NCBI RefSeq assembly: GCF_002266855.1
Contig: NZ_NGJN01000001.1
Location: 669,989-733,988, forward strand
Reading direction: 5' to 3'
Source: Winogradskyella aurantia
GTDB taxonomy: Bacteria; Bacteroidota; Bacteroidia; Flavobacteriales; Flavobacteriaceae
DNA length: 64,000 nt
Shown here: positions 45,442-54,135 of the stretch, in pieces
Numbering within the stretch: position 1 is the first letter of the stretch
Layout: the number at the start of each line of letters is the position of its first letter
Notes under the pieces: model-generated
Databases searched by the model: none
What the model was told of the DNA's origin: nothing
The model's input: only the letters and a program-made list of their open reading frames with translations
Made by a program: the position numbers and the translations under genes

Positions 45442-46335
45442 TTGAGTAGCATAAAAACGTCAGCACCAATAACTTCTGTAATTACAGATTTTAAGGAAAT
45501 CACAAAGATGGGTTTGTCCCTGAGTGTGGTTTTTTCCTCTATTGCGGGTTATCTTTTAGGTGCTGAAACCATTAGTGTTACAACACTAATACTCCTAGCT
45601 TTCGGTGGCTATTTCATGGTTGGTGCTTCCAACGCCTATAATCAAATCATTGAGAGGGATTTAGATGCTTTAATGGATAGGACGAAGAATAGGCCGATTC
45701 CGGCTGGGCGCATGACTGTTAATACGGCGTTCGTTATTGCCACCTCCTTTACTATTTTAGGATTAATAACGCTTTATATTATCAATCCTAAAACGGCGAT
45801 GTGGGGCGCCATCTCCATTTTTATCTATACAAGTGTTTATACGCCACTTAAAACAAAAACAGCTCTGTCTGTATTTATCGGAGCACTACCTGGCGCTATA
45901 CCGTTTATGATGGGATGGGTGGCTGCTCGTAACGATTTTGGAATTGAGCCTGGGACGTTATTCGCTATCCAGTTTTTTTGGCAATTTCCGCACTTTTGGG
46001 CCATAGGTTGGTTTTTGTATGAGGATTATAAAAAAGGAGGGTTCTTTATGCTGCCTACGGGTAAGCCAGATAAAGGTACCGCAGTTCAAATTATAATGTA
46101 CAGTATCTGGACGATTTTAGCCTCTATAATTCCAGTATTTGGATTTACAGGAGATTTGAAATTGTCTATTGTTGGTGCAGTATTGGTTTTTTTATTAGGA
46201 ATGATCATGCTGGTTTACGCTTTTAGGTTATTTAGGGAGCGAACGGCAAAAGCCGCAAAACAATTAATGCTTTCCAGCGTATTTTACATTACTATGCTGC
46301 AGATAATATACGTTTTAGATAAATTTTTAAGATAA
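45442..46335 (+). CDS. cyoE: Protoheme IX farnesyltransferase (heme O synthase)
   Basis: 297 residues from a TTG start at 45442. The nearest in-frame ATG (45508) would cut into the conserved first helix, so TTG is preferred. This UbiA-family integral membrane enzyme (about nine helices) attaches a farnesyl group to heme B to make heme O for the oxidase. The Asp-rich prenyl-diphosphate motif is NAYNQIIERDLDALMDRTKN with RPIPAGR after it. It begins the second oxidase cluster and ends directly before the subunit III gene (adjacent codons). Confidence 0.95.
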   Translation: MSSIKTSAPITSVITDFKEITKMGLSLSVVFSSIAGYLLGAETISVTTLILLAFGGYFMVGASNAYNQIIERDLDALMDRTKNRPIPAGRMTVNTAFVIATSFTILGLITLYIINPKTAMWGAISIFIYTSVYTPLKTKTALSVFIGALPGAIPFMMGWVAARNDFGIEPGTLFAIQFFWQFPHFWAIGWFLYEDYKKGGFFMLPTGKPDKGTAVQIIMYSIWTILASIIPVFGFTGDLKLSIVGAVLVFLLGMIMLVYAFRLFRERTAKAAKQLMLSSVFYITMLQIIYVLDKFLR

Positions 46336-46926
46336 ATGGATTTAACACAAGGAACACCTGAAGAAAAAAGGGCAAGATCTAAGAAAATGATGGTATGGTT
46401 CGGTATTGGATCCTTGCTAATGTCTTTTGCTGGCCTTTTAAGTGCGTTTATAGTAAGTAGAAAACGTGAGGATTGGCTTAATGAATTTGAATTGCCAAGT
46501 GCATTTTACATAAGCCTTATTGTTATAGTAATTAGTAGTTTAACCCTTATTATTGCCAAACGTGCCCTATCCAAAAGCAATAATCAACTAACAACAATAG
46601 GTTTAGTTTTAACTATACTATTGGGATTTGCATTTATCTATTTTCAATTTCAGGGTTTTGGACAGATTATTGAAGCAGGTTATAACTTCACAGGGCCCAC
46701 TAGTAATATAACCATGTCTTTCATTTACGTAATTGCTATTTTGCATATAGCTCACGTTATTGTAGGGCTTATCTGTTTAATTGTCGTTATTTATAATCAT
46801 TTTAGACAGAAATACACAGCCTCTAAAATGCTAGGCTTTGACTTGGCTGCAATGTTTTGGCACTTCGTCGACATACTGTGGCTTGTCCTGTTTTTGTTTT
46901 TATATTTTTTTAGATATATAATTTGA
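46336..46926 (+). CDS. Cytochrome c oxidase subunit III family protein (short)
   Basis: 196 residues, five membrane helices, starting at the base after the cyoE stop. It has the COX3/CyoC-like pattern: FGIGSLLMSFAGLLSAFIVSR for the first helix and MFWHFVDILWLVLFLFLYFF for the last, in which WHFVD is the usual subunit III signature. It is the shorter of two subunit III-like genes in a row; one of them may be structural and the other accessory. Flavobacterial clusters often carry the pair. Confidence 0.9.
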   Translation: MDLTQGTPEEKRARSKKMMVWFGIGSLLMSFAGLLSAFIVSRKREDWLNEFELPSAFYISLIVIVISSLTLIIAKRALSKSNNQLTTIGLVLTILLGFAFIYFQFQGFGQIIEAGYNFTGPTSNITMSFIYVIAILHIAHVIVGLICLIVVIYNHFRQKYTASKMLGFDLAAMFWHFVDILWLVLFLFLYFFRYII

Positions 46927-46964
46927 TTATTTTTGTCCAATCGTTAAAATTCTAAATAAATTGT

Positions 46965-47966
46965 ATGGATTCTACAGTAGCTAGTACTGGCACGGAAGGA
47001 AAAACTTGGGGCGGAGGCAATAGACCTCTAGGTGCAAGTTATGGGAAGCTGATGATGTGGTTCTTCATTGTTTCTGATGCATTGACATTTTCGGGTTTCT
47101 TAGCCGCTTATGGTTTTTCAAGATTTAAGTTTATAAAAGAGTGGCCAATTGCGGATGAGGTATTTACCCACGTTCCGTTTTTACATGGTCAAGAGTTGCC
47201 CATGATTTATGTGGCGTTCATGACTTTTATTCTTATTATGTCTTCGGTAACCATGGTGTTAGCAGTAGATGCTGGTCATCACATGAACAAATCCAAGGTA
47301 ACCCTTTATATGTTTTTAACGATTATCGGTGGAGCAATATTTGTCGGTTCCCAAGCATGGGAATGGGCCACATTTATCAGCGGTGATTATGGTGCAGTTC
47401 AAACAAAAGGAGGCAACATTTTGCAATTTGGTGAGTATGTCACTGAAAATGGGGAAGAGAAATTTAAGCGAATTTCTATTGATGATTTCGCAGTCCCAGT
47501 CACTGGAACACGTGTTGAGCATGAAAGAAAAAATGGTTTATGGTTTGTTGACGGTGCGTCTCTTCCAGAATATTCAGTTGATGAAATTTATAATGGCTTA
47601 GCGTCTAACCCTAATATTCTTGTTAGAACCCAGCTCATAAATGAGGAAGGTGAAAAAACGGTATTATCTAGGGAAGAATCACTTAAGCAATTGAAGGATA
47701 ACGGCCAATTGGTGGTTAAAGGGGCTAATCTCAGAGTGAATGAATACGGAACGTCTTTATTTGCGGACTTTTTCTTTTTTATAACAGGATTTCACGGATT
47801 TCACGTATTTTCTGGAGTGGTGATTAATATCATTATTTTCTTTAATGTGATTCTCGGAACCTATGAACGAAGAGGTAGCTACGAAATGGTTGAAAAAGTT
47901 GGTCTTTATTGGCACTTTGTTGACTTAGTTTGGGTATTTGTTTTCACATTCTTCTATTTAGTTTAA
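46965..47966 (+). CDS. Cytochrome c oxidase subunit III with large soluble insertion
   Basis: 333 residues. The membrane helices are those of subunit III (MMWFFIVSDALTFSGFLAAYGF, ending GLYWHFVDLVWVFVFTFFY), but about 125 residues (about 138-262) of polar sequence are inserted between a middle helix and the conserved FFITGFHGFHV helix. The insertion is acidic and contains KRISIDDFAVPVTG and SREESLKQL-like stretches; by topology it probably lies in the periplasm, where it could contact alternative complex III. I cannot assign it to a known domain. Confidence 0.9.
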   Translation: MDSTVASTGTEGKTWGGGNRPLGASYGKLMMWFFIVSDALTFSGFLAAYGFSRFKFIKEWPIADEVFTHVPFLHGQELPMIYVAFMTFILIMSSVTMVLAVDAGHHMNKSKVTLYMFLTIIGGAIFVGSQAWEWATFISGDYGAVQTKGGNILQFGEYVTENGEEKFKRISIDDFAVPVTGTRVEHERKNGLWFVDGASLPEYSVDEIYNGLASNPNILVRTQLINEEGEKTVLSREESLKQLKDNGQLVVKGANLRVNEYGTSLFADFFFFITGFHGFHVFSGVVINIIIFFNVILGTYERRGSYEMVEKVGLYWHFVDLVWVFVFTFFYLV

Positions 47967-47986
47967 AAAGAAATTTAACTTACGAT

Positions 47987-48433
47987 ATGGCACATACGCA
48001 TAAATTAGAGATATTCAGGGGACTTTGGAAGTTCAAATCTAATCAGCAAAAGATTTGGGGTGTTTTGGTGTTCTTAACATTTGTAACAGCAATAGAGGTT
48101 ATATTGGGGATTTACAAACCACATGTGTTAATGTCACCTTTATTATCACCTTTTGAAGGCGGTTTCTTTGCTACTTTAGGTAATATCCTGTTTTCGCCAA
48201 TTATTTACATGAAAACCTTAAACTTGATATTCATTCTATTAACAATTGTGAAGGCGTACTACATCACATGGGACTTTATGCACATGCGTGATGAAAAAGG
48301 AAGTTTAAGAAAAATGGTAGTATGGACAGCTGTCTTCCTAATTTGTTATTTAATATTCATTTTATTGCAAGAAGGTGGATATGTATTTGGAGTCTACAAC
48401 GCAGATGACTCACTGATAAAACGAGACTTTTAG
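47987..48433 (+). CDS. Cytochrome c oxidase subunit IV family protein
   Basis: 148 residues from the ATG at 47987 (the open frame extends upstream into the subunit III gene, but that lead is not protein-like). Three membrane helices (about 23-43, 70-90, 105-128) with the MHMRDEKGSLRKMV loop fit the prokaryotic COX4 / CyoD-like family, an accessory subunit of heme-copper oxidases. It follows subunit III by 20 bases and is followed by a terminator. Confidence 0.87.
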   Translation: MAHTHKLEIFRGLWKFKSNQQKIWGVLVFLTFVTAIEVILGIYKPHVLMSPLLSPFEGGFFATLGNILFSPIIYMKTLNLIFILLTIVKAYYITWDFMHMRDEKGSLRKMVVWTAVFLICYLIFILLQEGGYVFGVYNADDSLIKRDF

Positions 48434-48460
48434 AAAAATTATAATACGTTAAAGGATATT

Positions 48461-48491
48461 AAAAAGGTGGTTTATGTAAACCGCCTTTTTT
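48461..48491 (+). terminator. Terminator after the subunit IV gene
   Basis: AAAAAGGTGGTTTA pairs with TAAACCGCCTTTTT around a TG turn, with one G-T pair, ending in a T tract. TATTTTTG at 48491-48498, right behind it, could be the -7 element for the next gene, although no TTG box was found. Confidence 0.85.
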
Positions 48492-48534
48492 ATTTTTGCA
48501 CTAAAGAGTTAACAGGCTAAATAAGAGTTTCATA

Positions 48535-49254
48535 ATGAAGGCTAATAATACAAAACGCAATATTGTTCTGGGGATATTATTTTTCTTACCAGTGGCGTTT
48601 TTATTAATGCTTTACCCAGCAAAACACAACTATGAACCTCTTAACGTGGTTCATAATAACGTTTCGGATATCCAAAAATTTAAGGGTCTAGAGCAAGATT
48701 CATTGAAACTAAAAGAGCATATTACAGTTTTAGGGTTTTTGGGAAGAGCTCCATTAAAAAACGCGATTGCGGCCTCCAACTTAAAGGAGTTGGTCTATGA
48801 TAAATTTAAGGGGTTTAAGAAGTTTCAAATTATAATAGTAGTACCAGAAGGTTCTCAAGAAGAAGTAGTCCAGCTCAAAAGCGAGGTCAATACCTACGAA
48901 GACCTTAGATTTTGGCATTATGTCTTTGGAGAGGAGAAAGAGATAAAAGCGTTGTTTAATTCCTTGCAAGCAAATGTTGAATTAAGGGAAGATCTATCAA
49001 CGGACCATGTTTTTATAATTGATAAGGATTTAAACCAACGAGGGCGGTTAGATGGCCGTGAAAAAAAGGAGATCGAAGCCAATAAGCCCAAATATAGCGT
49101 GTATTCCTATAACACTATTGAGGTGGCAGATGTAAAAAATAAAATGAGCGATGATATGCGTGTGCTTTTTACGGAGTATCGTCAGAGGCGTAAAGGTAAA
49201 TTTGATGATTCTAATACACGAAGAGCTCAAGATTTAAAGCAGAGCAATGAGTAA
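48535..49254 (+). CDS. Unknown membrane-anchored protein, possibly a cysteine-free thioredoxin-fold (SCO-like) protein
   Basis: 239 residues with one N-terminal membrane helix (about 9-26) and a periplasmic domain. I do not recognise a named family. The order of elements resembles SCO/TlpA folds: a strand ITVLGFLGRAP where SCO has its CxxxC loop, a helix, a strand QIIIVVPEG, and VFIIDKDLNQRGRLDGR, which looks like the IDKxGxIRGxxDG strand of SCO and TlpA proteins. No cysteine is present anywhere. It lies immediately upstream of the SCO1 gene, overlapping it by 8 bases, so an accessory role in oxidase assembly is likely but inferred. Confidence 0.7.
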   Translation: MKANNTKRNIVLGILFFLPVAFLLMLYPAKHNYEPLNVVHNNVSDIQKFKGLEQDSLKLKEHITVLGFLGRAPLKNAIAASNLKELVYDKFKGFKKFQIIIVVPEGSQEEVVQLKSEVNTYEDLRFWHYVFGEEKEIKALFNSLQANVELREDLSTDHVFIIDKDLNQRGRLDGREKKEIEANKPKYSVYSYNTIEVADVKNKMSDDMRVLFTEYRQRRKGKFDDSNTRRAQDLKQSNE

Positions 49255-49996
49255 AAAAACAAATTATTCCTATGCAGGAATGGCCTTTATTATTTTAGTT
49301 TTTGGAATCATATTTATTCCAAAAATTATAGATAGGGTTAGTGAAGGTGACATTACACGAGATAATGAAAGTCGCAGTTCTGAGTTGACTACCAATGACG
49401 ATAGCACGTCAGATTTAGCGTATATTCCATTTAACGGTGAAAATAGAAAAGTGCCAGAGTTTAGTTTTACTAACCAAGACGGAAGAACCATTACTGACAA
49501 AGATTATTTGGGGAAGGTGTATGTTGTGGAGTTTTTCTTTACAACTTGTCCTACTATTTGCCCCATCATGAACCGTAATCTCGTTGAAATCCAAAACGAG
49601 TTTAAAGATTTTGAGGATTTTGGAGTTGCGTCGTTTACCATTACCCCAGATATTGACACACCAGAAGTGTTAAAGGCCTATGCAAACAACTATGGTATAA
49701 CAAATCCAAATTGGCATTTGCTCACAGGGAATGAAGAAGCAATTTATAAGTTGGCTAATGAAGGATTTAATTTGTATACAGCCAAGGATGAGACGGTTGA
49801 AGGTGGTTTTGAACACTCAGGTAACTTTGCATTAATTGACAAACAAGGCTACATTCGTTCGCGAAGTGATGATTTTGGTAACCCGTTGATTTTTTATAAT
49901 GGTTTAGTGCCAGAATCCCAGGGAGTGAGTGAAGAAGGTATACCACAAGAAATATCGATTCTAAAGGAAGATATCGCAAAATTATTGAAAGAGTAA
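49247..49996 (+). CDS. SCO1/SenC family copper chaperone
   Basis: 249 residues: an N-terminal membrane anchor (about 6-24) and a thioredoxin-fold domain. The copper site is complete: C101-x3-C105 in FFTTCPTICP and H190 in GGFEHSGN. SCO proteins deliver copper to, or reduce, the CuA site of subunit II; here the client should be coxB at 23753. It overlaps the preceding unknown gene by 8 bases and is separated from the DUF420 gene by two bases. Confidence 0.94.
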   Translation: MSKKTNYSYAGMAFIILVFGIIFIPKIIDRVSEGDITRDNESRSSELTTNDDSTSDLAYIPFNGENRKVPEFSFTNQDGRTITDKDYLGKVYVVEFFFTTCPTICPIMNRNLVEIQNEFKDFEDFGVASFTITPDIDTPEVLKAYANNYGITNPNWHLLTGNEEAIYKLANEGFNLYTAKDETVEGGFEHSGNFALIDKQGYIRSRSDDFGNPLIFYNGLVPESQGVSEEGIPQEISILKEDIAKLLKE

Positions 49997-49998
49997 AA

Positions 49999-50544
49999 AT
50001 GGGTAGAGTAGATATAGAAAAAGAGCGTAAGTATAATAAATGGATAGTAGTACTGTCCGTATTAATACCTTTAACCGTAGCTGCCTTATTCGGTGTAAAC
50101 CTTAGGCGTCTCGGTTTTGATGTAGAACCTTTGACTTTCCTACCGCCAATTTACGCTACAACAAATGGCATTACGGCCATTGTGCTAATCCTTGCTGTAG
50201 TTGCAATTAAGAATAAAAATCGCAAGCTTCATGAAAATTTAATGAAGTTTGCCATTGCGCTTTCAGTTGCTTTTTTGGTAATGTATGTGGCGTATCACAT
50301 GACAAGTGATTCTACAAAATTCGGAGGTGAGGGAGTAATTAAATATATCTATTATTTTATCTTAATAACACATATTTTGCTCTCAATAGTGATAATTCCT
50401 TTTGTGCTAATCACTTATGTTAGAGCGATAACCAATAATTTTGAGCGTCATAAAAAAATAGCAAAAATTACATTCCCAATGTGGCTATATGTTGCAATAA
50501 CAGGCGTTATTGTGTATTTTATGATATCGCCCTATTATGTTTAA
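49999..50544 (+). CDS. DUF420 family membrane protein (CtaM/YozB-like)
   Basis: 181 residues with five predicted membrane helices (about 14-34, 48-68, 78-98, 115-137, 155-177). The order SVLIPLTVAALFG, PPIYATTNGITAIVL, HENLMKFAIALSVAFLVMYVAYH and HILLSIVIIPFVLITYVRA is the DUF420 pattern; histidines near helix ends could bind heme or copper. The Gram-positive relative CtaM is needed to mature heme-copper oxidases. Position right behind SCO1 fits such a role. Confidence 0.85.
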   Translation: MGRVDIEKERKYNKWIVVLSVLIPLTVAALFGVNLRRLGFDVEPLTFLPPIYATTNGITAIVLILAVVAIKNKNRKLHENLMKFAIALSVAFLVMYVAYHMTSDSTKFGGEGVIKYIYYFILITHILLSIVIIPFVLITYVRAITNNFERHKKIAKITFPMWLYVAITGVIVYFMISPYYV

Positions 50545-50547
50545 TCA

Positions 50548-50769
50548 ATGAAGCAAAAAATTCTTTTTCTGTTAGTTTCTCTTCTAGCCTTTATGCAGAC
50601 AAATGCCCAATGTGCTATGTGCAGAGCTGTATTAGAAAGTGAAGAAGGGCAGTCAACAGCTGAGGGGATTAATGATGGTATCATGTTCTTAATGGCCATC
50701 CCTTACATTATTGTCGGAACCATAGGTTATTTTATCTACAGGACATATAGTAAATCACGAAAACCTTAA
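50548..50769 (+). CDS. Small CxMC membrane protein of the oxidase cluster, unknown function
   Basis: 73 residues, 3 bases after the DUF420 gene. A signal peptide (about 1-21, ending TNAQ) leaves the mature N-terminus at C22-AMC25, followed by an acidic helix (AVLESEEGQSTAEGI) and one membrane helix (about 45-63) with a basic tail. CxMC is a soft-metal (copper-type) ligand pattern, so a periplasm-facing copper carrier or thiol donor for oxidase assembly is possible. I know of no characterised relative. It ends the cluster; the export operon follows after 128 bases. Confidence 0.75.
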   Translation: MKQKILFLLVSLLAFMQTNAQCAMCRAVLESEEGQSTAEGINDGIMFLMAIPYIIVGTIGYFIYRTYSKSRKP

Positions 50770-50780
50770 GTGTTAAAACT

Positions 50781-50839
50781 CTGTTAAGACACTGTTCATG
50801 GGCTACAAAGAGAATTGGGCCTAATGAAACTCTTAACAG
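50781..50839 (+). repeat. Inverted repeat upstream of the export operon
   Basis: CTGTTAAGA (50781-50789) and TCTTAACAG (50831-50839) are a perfect 9-base inverted repeat 41 bases apart. A weak -7-like TAAAATTG lies at 50871-50878, so the repeat flanks the probable promoter on its upstream side. It could be two half-sites for a regulator. Confidence 0.4.
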
Positions 50840-50897
50840 TTTGTTGGCATAGATTGGAGCTGGAATTTGTTAAAATTGCAGTCCAATCTTAAAGGAA

Positions 50898-51599
50898 ATG
50901 ATTGAAATAAAGGATTTACACAAGTCGTATCGTATGGGAAGTAATTCCTTGCACGTGTTAAAAGGTATTAATTTTAGCGTTAAGGAAGGAGAACTAGTCT
51001 CTATTATGGGGTCATCGGGTTCTGGTAAATCTACTCTGCTCAATATTCTCGGAATGCTTGATGAGGCCGACGAGGGCAGCTATGTTTTAGATGGCGTGCC
51101 TATTAAGAATCTTAATGAAAAAATTGCCGCCAGGTATAGAAATAAGTTCTTAGGATTCATATTTCAATCTTTTAATCTTATCAATTATAAGACTGCTTTG
51201 GACAATGTAGCGATGCCTTTATATTATCAGGGCCTTAAACGTAAGGAGCGTGTAGAAAAGGCAGAATATTATTTAGAAAAAGTTGGTTTAGCGCCATGGT
51301 CGCATCATTTACCCAATGAGCTTTCCGGTGGTCAAAAGCAAAGGGTCGCAGTGGCAAGAGCATTAGCAAGTGATCCAAAGGTATTGCTTGCAGATGAGCC
51401 TACGGGAGCATTGGACTCTGTAACGTCACATGAAGTGATGGATTTAATTCAAGGCATTAATGATGAAGGAAAAACAATCTTAATTGTAACACACGAGCAA
51501 GATATTGCCCAGATGACTAAACGAATTGTTAATCTTAAAGATGGTGTCATTATAGATGATAGCCCAGTTGAACAAGTAAGAGCTAAGCAATATGTTTGA
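50898..51599 (+). CDS. ABC transporter ATP-binding protein (MacB/LolD type)
   Basis: 233 residues. Walker A is G38-SSGSGKST46, the signature LSGGQ is at 142-146, Walker B ends ADEP with D166-E167, and the H-loop is VTHEQD. The FIFQSFNLI Q-loop and the length place it in the MacB/LolD/FtsE group, which powers mechanotransmission rather than passage through the membrane. It overlaps the first permease gene by 8 bases. It is the first gene of a six-gene export operon. Confidence 0.95.
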   Translation: MIEIKDLHKSYRMGSNSLHVLKGINFSVKEGELVSIMGSSGSGKSTLLNILGMLDEADEGSYVLDGVPIKNLNEKIAARYRNKFLGFIFQSFNLINYKTALDNVAMPLYYQGLKRKERVEKAEYYLEKVGLAPWSHHLPNELSGGQKQRVAVARALASDPKVLLADEPTGALDSVTSHEVMDLIQGINDEGKTILIVTHEQDIAQMTKRIVNLKDGVIIDDSPVEQVRAKQYV

Positions 51600-52836
51600 G
51601 ATAGAACGTTGGCAGGAAATATTTGAAACCTTAAGAAAAAATAAATTAAGAACAATCTTAACGGGCATTTCTGTGGCTTCGGGTATCTTTATTTTAATTA
51701 TACTTCTAGGCTTTAGCTCAGGTATTCAAAATGGTGTTGAAGAACAATTCTCTGATGACGCAAAGAATGAAATATCCATCAGAACGGGTAGAACGACCAA
51801 GAGCTATAAGGGGCTAAACCCGAACCGTTATATTCAGCTAAAGAATGAAGATTTCGCAGATGTAAATCAGGATTATGATAATTATCTTGAATACCGTTCA
51901 GCGAATTATTCCATCTGGGGAAGTCAAGTGGTATACAAAAACGAGGTTGGAAATTTCAGTGTACGAGGCGTACATCCGGATTTTCAATTTATCGAAGCGT
52001 CTAATATTGTTGAGGGACGCTTTATCAACCAATCAGATATAGAAGAAGCTCGAAAAATCATAGTGATTGGGACAAAGGTGAAAAGTGAAATGTTCAAAAA
52101 CCAAAACCCCATAGGGGAGGTGGTTTCTGTTTTCGGAATTAATTTCACTATCGTTGGGGTATATTCTGATCCTGGTGGGGCAAGGGAAGAAGATAATGTT
52201 TACGTGCCTATATCTTCAGCGCAAATCGCATTTAATGGGTCTGATAATATTAGAGGTATGTCCTTTACGGTACCAATGCTGGGCAGTTTTAATAAGACAC
52301 TTGAAGTTTCAAATGCACTAACGGAAAGCATAGAAGCCCAAATTAAACAAAAATATATGGTCTCACCTGAGGACAGGTCTGCCGTTCGCATAGGAAACAC
52401 CTTGGAGCGGGCCAAAAAAATCTACGGATTGAGCCAAATATTGAGTCTGGTATTTTGGTTTGTAGGTTTGGGTACAATCGTAGCTGGTGTTGTAGGTGTA
52501 GGTAATATTATGATTATTATTGTTAAGGAGAGAACAAAAGAGATTGGTATTAGAAAGGCCTTGGGTGCAGAACCCTTTTCTATTGTTTCCATGATTCTTC
52601 AGGAGGCTATTTTTGTAACCATGTTTTCTGGATTATTTGGTTTGATTGTTGGTCTGGGACTATTAGAGATTGTAGGACCAACTATTGAGAATGACTTTAT
52701 AAAGTATCCACAGGTAGATTTTAATACAGCCTTATATACGGTTATTATTCTTGTGGTAGCAGGTGCGCTTGCCGGATTTGTTCCTGCGTACCGGGCAGCC
52801 AAAATCAAGCCCATTGTGGCATTAAGAGACGAATAA
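51592..52836 (+). CDS. MacB-type ABC permease 1
   Basis: 414 residues. One N-terminal helix (about 20-42), a large periplasmic MacB_PCD domain (about 50-270), then three C-terminal helices (about 283-310, 335-360, 375-395) of the FtsX family. KERTKEIGIRKALGAEP is the coupling-helix signature. In MacB the periplasmic domain meets the adaptor and TolC and pumps substrate from the periplasm. The second permease starts one base after its stop. Confidence 0.93.
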   Translation: MFEIERWQEIFETLRKNKLRTILTGISVASGIFILIILLGFSSGIQNGVEEQFSDDAKNEISIRTGRTTKSYKGLNPNRYIQLKNEDFADVNQDYDNYLEYRSANYSIWGSQVVYKNEVGNFSVRGVHPDFQFIEASNIVEGRFINQSDIEEARKIIVIGTKVKSEMFKNQNPIGEVVSVFGINFTIVGVYSDPGGAREEDNVYVPISSAQIAFNGSDNIRGMSFTVPMLGSFNKTLEVSNALTESIEAQIKQKYMVSPEDRSAVRIGNTLERAKKIYGLSQILSLVFWFVGLGTIVAGVVGVGNIMIIIVKERTKEIGIRKALGAEPFSIVSMILQEAIFVTMFSGLFGLIVGLGLLEIVGPTIENDFIKYPQVDFNTALYTVIILVVAGALAGFVPAYRAAKIKPIVALRDE

Positions 52837-52837
52837 G

Positions 52838-54097
52838 ATGTTCAATAAAGATCGTTGGGAAGAAATATTGGAGGCACTTACTGCCAATAAATTTAGGACA
52901 CTACTAACAGCATTCGGAGTGTTTTGGGGCGTTACCATTCTTGTTTTATTACTAGCACTCACTAATGGTTTAAAAAACGGTACCAAAGTCAGTTTCAGGG
53001 GTTATGCGGCAAACACGCTGTTTACTTGGACCCAAAGGTCTTCTATACCTTATAAAGGAATGCCTAAAGGTAGGCGATTCGAATACCAGCTTGACGATAT
53101 AGAGGCCATCAAATCAGAATTCCCTCAGGTGAAGTACATCTCTCCTAGTAATAGACTAGGGGGATACCGAGGCGCTAATAATGTGATTCGGGGAACAAAG
53201 ATAGGGGCTTTCCAAATTGAAGCACATTACCCTGATTATATTTATCAAAAACCCACAGATATCGTACAAGGACGTTTTATAAATTACTCAGACATAAATG
53301 ACAGTAGAAAGGTCTGCGTTATAGGTATAGATGTGGTAAAATCCCTTTATGATAAGAATGAGGAGGTGTTAGGGTCTTATATCGAAATTAATGGTGTTAA
53401 TTTTATGGTAACTGGGGTATTTAAAAACCCGAATTCGCAAGGTGACGAGGAGGAGGAAGCCAATACTATTATGATACCATTTACGGCATTCAATAAATCT
53501 TTCAACTTCGGTAATCAAGTGGATTGGATGGTTATTACTGCTCATGATGAATATCGTATTACTGACTTAAAAGAAGCTATTTTCAGTACCTTAAAAGCAA
53601 GGCATACCATACACCCCAATGACGACAGAGCCTTTGGTGATCGTGATACGTCTGAAAGTTATGAACGTATAGAGGGCTTGTTTAATATATTGACCCTTGT
53701 TGGCTATTTTGTTGGCGCTTTGATATTACTTTCAGGAGTAATTGGTATAAGTAACATCATGCTCATCGTCGTCAAGGAGCGCACCCAGGAGATAGGAGTG
53801 CGAAGAGCCTTAGGTGCTACGCCATGGAATATTAAGTTACAAATTCTTCAAGAGAGTCTTATTCTAACTATTATATCAGGAATGACAGGAGTTGCTTTTG
53901 CAGGGGGCATCATTTGGATAATGAATTATACCTTAGATAAAAATGGACCAGTAGATAATTTTGCCAATCCAAGTGTTGGGATGCAAGTTATTGTAATAGC
54001 ACTGACAATCTTAGTGGTTTCAGGATTGTTAGCAGGTCTTATTCCTGCAAATAATGCTACAAAAATGAAACCCGTAGATGCTTTGAGAACGGAATAA
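52838..54097 (+). CDS. MacB-type ABC permease 2
   Basis: 419 residues with the same layout as the preceding permease: a first helix at about 20-42, the MacB_PCD domain, and three FtsX-type helices with KERTQEIGVRRALGATP. The shared opening RWEEILEALTANKFRTLLTAFGV against RWQEIFETLRKNKLRTILTGISV shows a tandem duplication. The two probably form a heterodimer driven by the single ATPase. Confidence 0.93.
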   Translation: MFNKDRWEEILEALTANKFRTLLTAFGVFWGVTILVLLLALTNGLKNGTKVSFRGYAANTLFTWTQRSSIPYKGMPKGRRFEYQLDDIEAIKSEFPQVKYISPSNRLGGYRGANNVIRGTKIGAFQIEAHYPDYIYQKPTDIVQGRFINYSDINDSRKVCVIGIDVVKSLYDKNEEVLGSYIEINGVNFMVTGVFKNPNSQGDEEEEANTIMIPFTAFNKSFNFGNQVDWMVITAHDEYRITDLKEAIFSTLKARHTIHPNDDRAFGDRDTSESYERIEGLFNILTLVGYFVGALILLSGVIGISNIMLIVVKERTQEIGVRRALGATPWNIKLQILQESLILTIISGMTGVAFAGGIIWIMNYTLDKNGPVDNFANPSVGMQVIVIALTILVVSGLLAGLIPANNATKMKPVDALRTE

Positions 54098-54135
54098 AGG
54101 CATGATAATAATAAGATTTAATCAATTTTAAAATA

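Noticed and set aside
47930..47986. Upstream extension of the subunit IV gene into subunit III
   Set aside because: It reads the end of subunit III in another frame; the ATG at 47987 starts a normal MAHTHKLE opening.
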